This document shows, piece by piece, positions 34,645 through 45,315 of a stretch of DNA of 64,000 bases (the stretch's first letter is position 1; each line of letters opens with the position of its first letter). The notes below the pieces were generated by a model. That model searched no databases and had not been told where the DNA came from. It saw nothing but the letters and a program-made list of their open reading frames with translations. Origin of the DNA: Chaetomium olivaceum (lineage: Eukaryota; Ascomycota; Sordariomycetes; Sordariales; Chaetomiaceae). Both the position numbers and the translations under genes were made by a program. Location of the stretch: assembly GCA_039881045.1 (NCBI GenBank), contig JAYWVB010000004.1, forward strand, positions 1,213,139 through 1,277,138, written 5' to 3'.

Positions 34645-36742
34645 AAGCGGCCAACGGCCCAACCGTGACCCGCTCATTGCGTTTCCTTGCAAGGTACAAC
34701 TCTTCGGAAACGGTGGTCTTCTGTTGTTTCTTCTTGATAGCCTCGATACTCGCAAACCGACCCCGGGCACCGTGCTTGAGCTTGGTGATCATGTCGGCCG
34801 CCTTGCCCTTGGTGACGTCTTCTGGTCCCAAATCCTCCTTGGCGCCTCTCAGCTTATTCAGGTATTTGAGCTGCCCCTCAGTTGCCGGTGCCTTCCTCCA
34901 AGGCATCCTTGTCCCAATAATGAAGAAGGGGTAGGCCTCTTTGGCATAGTTGTCGCAGCCGTGGACGGCATCTGCGAGAGTCTCTGCGCTTAGAATCTCA
35001 CGGGGGGCCGCATAAGGGGATTTCGATACCCCTGTTGGCAGAGCCCTCACTTCGAATGCTCTGAACTTGGGTTGGCCGGGTTCTGCGTCGGGAATAGTCT
35101 CCAGTTTTAAGTACGTTCCCTCCGGGCCGTTAAGGATGAATTTATCTTCAGTAACCTGCACCCAAGCATGCTGACTCATTGAGCGGATGTGCTTCTCGCC
35201 AGATGTGTCGGCAATTAGGTCGAAGACCGACTCATATTCGGTAAAGGTAACGTTGTAGGAATGCCCCGTCGATGGAGGTGCAGTGATGGGCTGCCGTACT
35301 TGAGAATCCCTCTCCTTCTCTGCCTGTTTCCTGTCTGATAACTCGAACATCTTGTCGGCCGATGCCTCATTTACCAGCTCGTCAGGGTCCAGCCCGAACA
35401 AGGTAGGGGTGGTGACAATGCCAGTGTCGAGCCCAGCTACCATGTCTATGATGTGGCAATCCTGCTTGCCAGCGTGGAGCCTCATACCGCGGCCGATCAT
35501 CTGAATCAAGAGATTCCGCGATCGGGTTGGCCTAGCCAAGATGATACAGTCGATGTTGGGAATATCAGTCCCCTCAGTGAAGACACCGCAGTTGATAAGG
35601 ACGGGAAACTCGCCCTTCTTAAAGGCGTCCAAGCGTTCAGCTCGGTCGCGCGTCGGCGTATCGCCTGTCACAAACCGAGCGTCGACGCCGTAATGACGGA
35701 ACCGCTGGGTCAAGGCGGAGACGTGGTTTAGGTCGACGCAGAACACCAACGTGGATTTTCTCCCGGCGGCCTTGGCAAACCAAGCGCGGACGACGACGTC
35801 GTTGAGCTCGACGGTGTTGACGGCGCGGGGAAAGGGAATCGGTATCAAACTCGCCACTCCCACCTTGGCCCTTTCGCCTGACTCCAGACAGGTCTGCCTT
35901 GCTCTCAACAGTGGTAAAGATGACATCGCTGAGCCACTTCTCACTGATCATATCCACATAATCCTTGTGGTATACTATCTCGTCGATAGCCGCGCCCAGC
36001 TGGAGCCCGTCAAAGCGAGAAAATGTAGCCGACACGCCCGACCAAATGCGGAGAATCGGGCTGCTTGTGCCTGAGGCCGAAGTGGGCCAGCACCCTCAAA
36101 TACCCTGGAGAAACAATGTGATGGGCTTCATCAACAAGAACCAGCTTAAACCGGTTGGGGTCGAACTTCAAAAGGCGGTCTTTGGAGACAATACTCTGCA
36201 AGCTGGCCACAGTGATGTCGGCAGTGCCAGAAGCCGAGAGCTTGCCGAGCTCGAGTTCGATGGTCTTGTCCGGGTACGTGTTGGAGCAATGCCGGGCGGC
36301 CTGCTCGACGAGTTCTCGGCGGTGGGCGAGGATAAGGGTTTGGGTTGCCGTCTCTGACCGAGGCTTGACTCGACCGATAAGTTGAGTGAAGATGACCTGA
36401 CGCGGTTAGCGATGATTTCTTTTTCCCCCCTCGGTTCACACAGGACTAGTGTCATACGGTCTTGCCACTGCCAGTGGCCAAAGATACGCCCAACCGCTTG
36501 TGGCCTTTCTCAAGGGACAGCAAAACAGACTGGATGCACTCTTCTTGATATTTACGCAAAACGAGGCGCTGAGATGGAGAAACCGGGGGTATCTCGGGTG
36601 TCTCGGGCAAATCTGGCACTTGCTCATCAAGAATTCCTTGTTTGGAGTTGGATATCCCCCGACGTGGGCATGATCGGAATGGTAGTCTCGTCACCCCACA
36701 CGGCACTCTCGTTCTGAGAGCTGCCGCAACTAATCGTTTCAT
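34643..36742 (-). CDS. IRC3: mitochondrial DEAH-box helicase IRC3
   Basis: Superfamily 2 helicase of mitochondrial DNA maintenance. The ATG at 36742 begins a basic presequence (MKRLVAAALRTRV). Exon 1 is 36458-36742, then a 61-nt intron (branch GCTAAC). Motif I ATGSGKT (89-95) falls at the exon 1 end. Downstream come VLVDEAHH (motif II), VSATF (motif III), FTEGTDIPNID and QMIGRGMR (motif VI). Two frame changes of one surplus base each occur in exon 2. One is at 36036-36039, inside the stretch that should read LVGVSATFSR. The other is at 35827-35830 in a C run before RAVNTVE. Correcting both gives about 678 residues. A 43-nt pseudo-intron could be drawn at the first site but would delete motif III. 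The gene is divergent from RRN5. Confidence 0.88.
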
Positions 36743-37176
36743 GTTTGCCTTGAAATCATTGTTTGCAAATGTTGGTGTTCTTGCTTTGGAAGTGTCGCGA
36801 CTGAGATTGACGTTGGTACCAGCGGTTGACACCTGGCATGGCAATCCCTGGAAGACTGGTCGAGACGTGATTGGTTGGCACTTCCTTTTTGAGATCGATT
36901 AGCACTGTGCGCTTACGGCTTTAGCCAGTCTTTGCATTCGATATTTTCATCTTGAACTTGTTCAGTGAGTGCAAACGACTTGGAGTCCCCCATCAAGTTT
37001 ATGAAGCAACATGGGATCTCTTGATTTATAGGGAAGCTTGAAATCAGATCCAGTCATCACGGATCCAAGACACAGCATACTTTTGTCATAATAACTGAGC
37101 TACTGAACTTACTTTCTTGCTCGACCTTGCACAGTTTGCAGCTCTTCTTTCATCAATCATTAAATCCTGGCTGAAG
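36743..37176. promoter_or_regulatory. divergent promoter IRC3 / RRN5
   Basis: A 434-base gap separates the start codons of IRC3 (minus) and RRN5 (plus), so both promoters must lie here. No specific element is clear. Confidence 0.5.
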
Positions 37177-39319
37177 ATGGACTCGGATCAATCAAACGAC
37201 GATGGCGCTGAGAACGCTGGCCGTCTGAAAGAATCAATTTCGATAGCCCTCAGGCAGTTGCAGCAGCCACAACGAGCAAGGGCACACTCGAACGAGATTC
37301 CAGAGAGCGATGAAGAGGAAATTGAGGATCGGGAGAATGACGATAACAGCGAGGATGAGGATGAGTATGAGGATAAGGGTGAGGACGACAATCAGAACAT
37401 CATCGATGACGTCGACGATCTCGACGACCAATCCCAACACCAAAGGCAATACTCAGTGTCCTCAGTGGACAGCCACTCCAACCACTCGCCCACTGCCTCC
37501 GAAGCACCCGTAACGCCCGAACACTACTCCGTTCAAGCCCAAGCAGGGCACGGTAACACCCGGCCCATCCTACCACCACCACGACAACCACCACCCATCT
37601 CATCCCCCTACAGCACCGTCCCGCCCACCCCAACCTACGCCTACCGCTCTTCCCCGCGCAAACGCACCCTCTTCCCAACCCCCTACCCTCCCAGCACAGC
37701 AGCAGCAGCACCACCACCACCGGGAGCAGCGCCTCCTGATTACTCTCCACGCCCTTTCAAACGCCACCGCACCGCCACCTTCCACCCGGCCTACCTCGCC
37801 CTCCTCAACGATGACATCCGCGACGCCGCGCAGCGGTTCGTACCGCCCACCGAGACGGACGCCGCCGCCACCGCGCTCGAACCGTCCCAGCTCGGGCTAA
37901 CGCACTGGAGCAGCGCGGAGAAAGCGCTCTTCTTCGAGGCGCTGGCGCGGGTGGGGCGCGACGACGCCGCCGGCATAGCCGCGCGCGTGCGCACCAAGGG
38001 CGAGCTGGAGGTGGCGGCGTATTTGGAGCTGTTGCGGGCGGAGGAGGAGGTTGGGGGGGAAGGGAATAAAAGGGAGGGGGTGGCGCCGGCGGAGGTGCCT
38101 GCTGCGGTGGAACTGGGCCAGGAGTGTGTGGCGGCGCTGGAGGAGGCGGCGGATGCGGTGTCGGTGAGACAGGAGGGGCATGAGGTCGGGGTGGAAAAGG
38201 CGCGGTGGGGGGAGAAGGGGTGGTTGGTGGATGGGGGAAACTGGAGGGCGCTGGAGGCGGCGCCGCCGGAGGGGTTAGAGGGGGGGTTGGAGTTGTTGAG
38301 GGTGGGGAATTGGCTAAGGTTGAGTGGAAGGGTGTTTATGAACTCGGCGGTGGAGGAGTATAATTGGGTGAGAGTGGAAGGGGAGGAGCCTGCGGTGAGG
38401 GCGACGGCGTTGGGGGACTTTTATACGCTTGCTGTTGAGGTCACGAGAAGGCTGGTTGCGGCGACCATTTTTGTGAGCGAAGGGAGGATCAGGGCGAGGA
38501 GGGAGCTGTATCCGTATACGAGGAACAGAGTGTGGAAGCAGGATGTGGAGGCCGCAGCGTTGTCGTTGGGGTTGCCGACCGACAGCCGCAAGTTCTGGGC
38601 AAAGTGTGCGCGGCGGCTGAGGTTGGATGTGTATGAGAATGAGGATGCGGCGGTGGTGGGCTGGGAGGGCGAGAGTGAAGGTGAGCAGGACCCAATGTCG
38701 TATGATGAGGTGGAACGGGCACTTGGCCTCGAACCGGAAGCAAATACCGCCACCGAACAAGAAGAAACCGAGTCATCAGAAGACGAACTTGATGAAGCCA
38801 TGGTCGAAGCTATGGAATCCGACGACGGTTCGGTCGAACTTGGCGCAGCAACACCGCAGGTTTCTGAAAACGAAGGGGGTCTCCCACACGAAGACGACGC
38901 AGAAAAGGAGGCTGTTACACGCGAAATGAACGAGGTCTTGGTTCATTCGGCCCTCGAGTATCCCAAATCAGGGCCACAAGGGACAACCTACGGCGGCGAA
39001 TCCGCGCTGAGAGGACACACGAGGCCTATGCGGACAAGTTAGACGCCAGGGCATCGTACTACGAAGAGAAAGACTGTGGGCCATGCTCGAGCGGCAGCCC
39101 CTGAGAGAATTACTGAAGCCGGACGCTCCGGAAGAACCGCGGCGGGTGACCAAGCAGACGGTCGACGACCTCGTCAAGGGTTTTGCCAGGACGCCTGGCG
39201 ACTGGAGAAGCAAACTGGAGGTTATTCCCAGCAAGTGGGAGATGGAGTATGCGCTTGTGCAGGATAAGAAGCGGAAAGCGGAAGCCATTTCCACGACAGA
39301 AAGCGGTGAGGAGATGTGA
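37177..39319 (+). CDS. RRN5: RNA polymerase I upstream activating factor subunit RRN5-like
   Basis: Likely subunit of the UAF complex that recruits Pol I to rDNA. The ATG at 37177 begins a protein with an acidic region (about 45-95), a Pro-rich region, and a SANT/Myb-like segment: LTHWSSAEKALFFEALARVG, near residues 240-260. This segment is typical of fungal Rrn5. A Glu/Gly-rich middle and acidic C-part follow. The long frame ends at 39042, but the conserved-looking C-terminus continues after two changes of frame. At about 38969 it becomes RATRDNLRRRIRAERTHEAY, and at 39069-39071 an A run switches to RLWAMLERQPL. Each needs one missing base and no usable intron exists. With both, the protein is about 714 residues and ends at 39319. 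Confidence 0.75.
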
Positions 39320-39394
39320 TACCCATAGGTCTGTTCGGATATATCCAAGCTGGAATAGATTTGGCTACCAATCCGTCAAGTATTCAACTGGCAA

Positions 39395-42300
39395 CTAAGC
39401 CCCATTCCCAAACAGCTCGTCCCACCGCGTCCTCCGATCCCAGACCAACTTGCCGTCACTCTTCCGCTTGAAGTACAGGATCCGGTGCTGGGGGATGAAC
39501 TCCTCATCCGTCTGCTCGCCCTTCCACGCGTCAAGCTCCTTCTCCTGTGGGCCTATAAACCGGTCCTCGTAGCCGACCACAAAGTCGCTGCTATCGAGCT
39601 GCGGGTCCCATCGGATGCGGTTGATGGCGTCGGCCGCAGTGCGGAACTTCTTGGTCTTGTCGGCGCGGAGGTCGACAGTAGCAATCTGCTTCCTGGCGGA
39701 CTGCCCCTTTTTCTTCTTCTCTCCTTCTTGGCGAACTCGTCGTGCTCTGAGTCCTGGCCCGACGTAGCCTCCACCTCTTCTTCCTCCTCGTCCTCATCCA
39801 GTTCCTCCTCCCCGGGGGTATACTCACCCCACTCGCGGCTGTCCAGCTCCAGCTCACCCAGCTCGCCCTTATTCACCACCGCCGCACTCAGCCAACAACT
39901 CTTTGCATCAAAATACCTCTCATCCCCCCTCATCTGCGCCTCGAACCGGCCCAGGATGGTCTGCAGCGCCCCAAGCGCCACTTTCAGATCCTCCTTAGAC
40001 ATGTCCGGGGACCCCTTATCAAGACCGATGAGATAACAGCCCCTAAAGTCCCGATCCTCCCCATTATCCCCATCCCCATCCCTATTCCCTCCCTCTCCCC
40101 CCAACTCATTCACCTCCACAAACCGTGCCGGCCACATACGCACAAACAGTCCCGGCGCGCGGCGATGCAGATCCACCAGCAGCATAACACACCGCGACTC
40201 CAGCCACCCCAGAAACTGCGCGCCCCTGGCCAGCGACAGACCCCAGTACTGCACATCCAGCTTGACATACGACCGATGCGCCGCCAGGAAATCCACCTTC
40301 GCACCACCACCACTTCCAACCAGCCCCCCACCTAAGAAATCCGCCCACGACGGCGCACCGCCCTCCGCCCTTAGCACGTCGGCAGCGCGGCGGAACTCGG
40401 CCGCGACCGTTGCAGCGGACGGCACCGAGGCGGCCAGGGCGGTGTTGCGCGCGGGCGCAAAGTAGCCCAGGATGGCGAGCGGCTCGCGGGCGGTGCGGGT
40501 GTAGGGGAGGGTGTGGCGGTGGAAGGCCGGGTCGAAGGCGACCTGGCGCGCCCAGTCGAAGGTGGCGTAGTGGGTAAAGAAGGTGGCGAGGAGGGTTTCC
40601 GGCGTGGGTGGTGGTGGTGGTGGGGTGTTGTTTGTGTTTGGGTTTGAGTTTGTTTGGCGGGCGAGGAGCTTGTGGACGCGCGCGAGCAGGATGGAGATCT
40701 GGATGCCGCTGAGGAAGCCGAAGCGGGCGGCGTAGATGCCGCGCGACTTGGCCCAGGTCTTGATGGCGCGGTGGGCGAGGCGGAAGGCGGGCGGGTCCGG
40801 CAGGGACCGGGCCAGGTAGTCGGTGTCGCGGATCGCTTTGAGCTTGGAAAGGGTCGGGATGGACAGCGACCAGACTGGGTCGGTGGCCGGCGTGTGCAGG
40901 ACGTCGGGCCACTGCTCAGCGATGAGCGTGGCGGGGCAGTATTGCAGGTCGACCTTGATGCCGTCGACTTCGATCTCGAGCATGGTGCCCGTGTGGGCGC
41001 GGACCCGGCGGAGGATCCGGATGCCTTGGGAAGCGGCCTTGCGCAGGCGCTGGGTTGCCAGGGCAAAAAAGGTGTTGGTGCTGAAAGGGCCGATGCACAA
41101 GACGTCGATATCCGATGAGGAAGTCCAGACATCGAGAGCGTAGGAGCCAACGGGGACGATGACGACTGCTGGCTGTGAGCGTGCTCCTGCAGCGTCGGTT
41201 GAAGGTGCGTCGAGGATTACGCTCTTGAGAAGGGCCAATGCCTTCTTCCGCTTGACCACTTCGTCCTGGCTGGGAATTACCCCAAGTTCGCGTAGAGATG
41301 CCTCCACGCTCCCTGCTTGGGCAAGATGCTCTGGCGCCTCCTCTAGATGAACAGGTACAATGAGGTTGGCGACCTTCTCAGACGGCTCGTCGTCTTCGTT
41401 ACCAACGTCTCCCATGTCCAGGGTGCATCGGACGCCCCAGTGGTCGCTGGCGAACATCTTTGAATCATCTCCTTGTTCCGTTACGAAGCCAAACATGTTG
41501 AAATCGGTAATCTTTAAGAACCCTTCACCGCGAACAAGGATCCGGTCATAGCGCTGAGGCCGTGTGTTGCCACCTCCGGCGGCCATGGCAGCAGCCATAC
41601 CGTTGACGGTGGGATCCCAGGTGGCGCCCTGTTCTCCCTCTACTTCGTTGTCGTCAGCGCCATCCTCGGCGGAGGTTTTCCAAGCATCAACGAGCTTCGC
41701 CTCGTCGAAAAGGCTGTCGAGGTTCGCTAGGTGACTCACGGACAAGTCCGATATGGCCTTGTTCTTGAGCGCAGTGTTAATCGAGACGGACGACGTCGTG
41801 ACGTTGAAGTCGCCCGCCAGAATCCATGGGTGCCCAGGGTAGGTCTCGGAGAGGTAGTTGATTACCCGCTTGATGTCCGTTCTTTTGGCAACCACCGCTC
41901 CATCAGCCAGGCCGTGGCTGAGGTGGACGGCTGCGACAACAACCGAGAGAAACTTGTCGCCGTCGGACCGGCCGGCATGCTTGATTTTGGCGACCAGCGC
42001 GCCCTTGTGCTTGCGATGGAGGGAGACATACTCCCAGTCGAGGGGTGTCGCGCTCAGCATGACGATATTGAGGTAGCTTGGGAGCGGCTCAATGTCGTCC
42101 TCGTGGGGCGGGCCGTGGGTGCAGAACGGGTAGGCTTCGCGAATCTGCTTGTCGGAAAGGAGATACGACAGGAAGCCGTCGGTGACTTCTTGAAGTACCA
42201 GAACATCCGCGTGAGCATTCTCGGCAAGAATGTTCTTCACCACCAGCGGATACCGGGCCTCAGAGGGCGGCCACTCAAACTCGGCGAGGACGTTGTAGCT

Positions 42301-43145
42301 CGCGACGACCAGCTTCGACGGCATAAACGCGGCGTCCACCGTTCCGGCTCCTCTCCAGCGCAGTACAGCGACGAGGTCTGGAGCTGATCTTTCTCAGCCA
42401 TACCCTCCACCTCTTCGGCATCGGCATCGGCATCAGCATCCTTATCCTCCACCTCCCTCAACACACCCACATCCTGATAAAACGGCGCGACCCTCCCCAA
42501 CCTCTCCACCGTCCCATCCCTCAGACTAATCCTCCCCCACAAGCGCATGACACTCCCGCCACGCCCATCCCGCTCCCTCACCAGCACCGCCAGCTCTGTC
42601 GCATGCCACTCCACACTCGGCAGCAGACCAACCTTCTCGACCAGAAACTTATGCGCCGCGCCCTCCACATCCTCGCTCTGCGCCACCGTCAAGTGCATAC
42701 GATACGGCCTCGACTCCGCGCCGCCGCCGCTGCCCTTGGCGCCCAGAGCAGCCAGCACGGTCTCCCTCAACCCCTTCACCCTCTCCGTCCTCGCCTCGCC
42801 CGCATCCGCCAAAAAGATGGTACTCGCCTCCCCCCGTTTCCGCTCAAACACGCCCGTCCGGTTCAGACATACTTCGACCCCGTTCTCCGTCGCTGGCGAT
42901 GAAGACGACGAGGGAGTGAGGGCAGCGCCAATGAGATCGGCGGCGTCGGGCAGGCGGTCGGGCCGCACAAAGGGGTAGACGAGGTTTACGTGGGGCGGCC
43001 ACTTGGGGTAGGCGGCGTCGTAGAGGGCGCGGAGGCGGTCGAGGCGGGGGTGGAGGGGTTTCGGGGGGAGGAGGGAGAGGGCGGTTTCATGAGAGGTGAG
43101 AGAGAATGAGGGGGTGGTGGTGGAGGGTTCTGATGATTCCGCCAT
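39395..43145 (-). CDS. four-domain RNA end-processing protein: 2H phosphoesterase, EEP nuclease, poly(A)-polymerase-type NTase, MJ1316 domain
   Basis: The ATG is at 43145 and the stop at 39395. Domain 1 (43145 to about 42400) is a 2H phosphoesterase, with HVNLVYPF and HLTVAQ as the paired His motifs; these act on 2',3'-cyclic or 2'-5' RNA ends. Domain 2 (about 42330-41400) is an endonuclease/exonuclease/phosphatase fold with SYNVLAEFEW, LQEVTDGF, GDFNVTTSS and SDHWGVRC. Domain 3 (about 41220-40000) is a poly(A)-polymerase-like nucleotidyltransferase, with GSYALDVWTSSSDIDVLCIG, a third Asp in KVDLQY, and the helix AHRAIKTWAKSRGIYAARFG. Domain 4 (about 39640-39395) is MJ1316/DUF504, with DAINRIRWDPQL and HRILYFKRKSDGKLVWDR. 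Frame changes of one missing base occur at 42380-42381 and 39715-39728. Correcting both gives exactly 1,250 residues. All catalytic motifs are present. Confidence 0.88.
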
Positions 43146-43920
43146 TTGTAGCGTTTTATTGTGTGTCGTAATATGTGTTGTTTTGGTGCTGATGGATGAG
43201 AAGGGGGTGGGGTGTTGTTGGTTGGGTTGAAGAGGTGAGTGAGTGGTGGGTTATTTAAGCTTAACTTTTTGGTGAGAAAAAGTAAGTAAAAGTATGGATG
43301 ATGTCGCGAATAAAGAAGTCAGATAAACTGAAAACCGATGTTAAATATGATGATATCTAAGTGAGATGTCCCTTTTGTTTGCTGCTCATGACCCCTAAAG
43401 TATACCCGTTTCTTCCCCGCAATAACTTACAGATTATTCGCACAACTCGGCAATTGAGGCTGGGGCTGAGCTCGGCAGGGTGTCACAGTTTGTATTGGCG
43501 GCCCTGTTAGGATCTCTCCGGGTGACTCACTTCCGCCTGGAGACTCATTCTATCTTGAATTCTTGACACATTGCTCCATCGACTGTCTGAGAGTTGACTT
43601 GGTGTAACGCAAAGGCATTCTTGGTTCTCCTCTGTAGCAAAACCCAAAATACGTGTACTGTACCTAAACAATACAACAGACAGTGCGCTACAATGTGAAA
43701 ATCAGTTGCAAATAAAGCTTAGCACAGTATATATTCAACCCGAATTACACAGTGCAATGGCAAGCCCCTTTGCAACCCCCTATCCAAGCCCAAGCCAAAC
43801 ATCAATAGACATTACCGCAGGTATCCAATATACCCGCTCTCACACCCAAACTCCGACGCTATGAGCCCGCCTCAGAGAACCATCCTCAACAGGCGTACAA
43901 GACCAGACCACAAAACCGAA
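43146..43920. other. intergenic region
   Basis: About 775 bases upstream of the RNA-end gene and downstream of the next minus-strand gene. No gene seen. Confidence 0.5.
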
Positions 43921-45315
43921 CTAGAGCCCATCCGGTCCCCAGTCCACATCCTCTGTCGTGCTTGCCGGCGTGCCCTCCATGAGCGCCTCGAGCTTATCTT
44001 CGTTGGTGACCCAGCCGTTCCGTTTCGTAGCAATTGCTAGCCCAAGTTAGTTACCCAGTCTAGTGACCCACAACATATGTGAAGCATCAAAACAATAAGA
44101 AAACCAACAAAACATACCATAACGAATCGGCCCCCTCCACTCGCGCCACCACACCTCCTCCGTCTGCACCGCGCACCGCCTCCCATCCGCATCACTCCCC
44201 TTGGGCATCGTCGCAAACGGCCACACCGCCTTCACCACCTCATACTTCCTCTTGCCCGCAAAAAACCCCGTCACGCTCGTAATAAACTTATTCACCCGAT
44301 CCGGGTTCTGCACCACCACCCTGCTATGCGTGATCGGGAACGTCACGGAAATCGTCCCCGGGTACCGCATCGCGGCCACCAATTTCCGGATCTGCCCCTC
44401 CAGCCACTCCACATCCAGGTTGACCACCACCCGCTCCAGCGCGAAGGCCTTCACGCTCGCGGTATCCGCCACGAACTTAGCCGCCCACGCATCCAGCGGC
44501 GACCCGTCCCCCTCGACCTCCACCTCGGGCAGCTCGGCGGGCTTGGTGCCGCCGCGGAAGGCGACCTCGCCGGGGCCGACGCAGCGCAGGTAGTCCATGC
44601 GCTGGCGCGGGTCCTCGGGCACCAGCAGCGGCAGCAGGTTGAGCTTGAGGGCGAAGTCGGCGCGGCCGCTGTTGGGCGTGCTGCCGCGGCGGCCGACGAT
44701 GTGGATCTGCGGCTTGGGCGGGATGGTGGCTTGCTGGCGGATCAGGGCGACCAGGGCGTCGGCCGAGGAGGAGAGGTGCGCCGTCGTGGACTTGATGGTC
44801 GTCTTGTCGGCCGAGAGCTCGAAGAGGGGCGGGTTGTAGAGCCGGTAGTCTAGCGCGGGCAGGCCGGGGTAGCGCGGGGGTGGTTTGGGCCCGCCGCCGC
44901 TGCCGCCGGTTTGGGATTCCGGGGCGGGAGGTGGTTCCTGGGCTGGGGTGGAGGGGCCCGAGTAAGGGGGCGGGGTGGGCGAGCGCGGGGTGGTGGTGTT
45001 GGCGTGGGTGGTGTAGCCGGGGACCGGGGCGGGGGGCGGGACGGGGACTCGGGGGATTTGCATGTGAGTGGGAGCATAGGCTGGGGATTCATGGCTCGGG
45101 GTGGGCGAGTACATGAGGGGTGCCTGGTTGTGGACCGGTGATGACTCGAGCTCTTCCTCGGTCATGGGCACCGTGTTGCTTCCTGAGGTAGGACTGCGGC
45201 TTTGTGATGATTGGGGTATTGGCCGCTCTTGGTCTTGCTGCTGTTGCTGACGCTGGTGGTGTTCCTGAAGACGCCTCTTCTCCTCCACGACGGACCCTTG
45301 AGGCGGCGGCTCCAT
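43921..45315 (-). CDS. uncharacterised Pro-rich protein with C-terminal folded region
   Basis: Exons 44118-45315 and 43921-44036, joined across an 81-nt intron (GTATGT, branch CTAAC, ends CTAG), encode 437 residues. Residues 1-150 are Gln/Pro/Ser-rich and disordered. From about 155 a folded region begins at LPALDYRLYNPPLFELSAD. It includes IHIVGRRGS, a segment with LLPLLVPED, and FALERVVVNLDVEWLEGQI, and ends with the short exon 2 (ATKRNGWVTNEDKLEAL). No transmembrane segment or catalytic motif is apparent. Clean splice sites and in-frame exon 2 support the model. I do not recognise the family; it looks like a conserved fungal protein. Confidence 0.75.
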
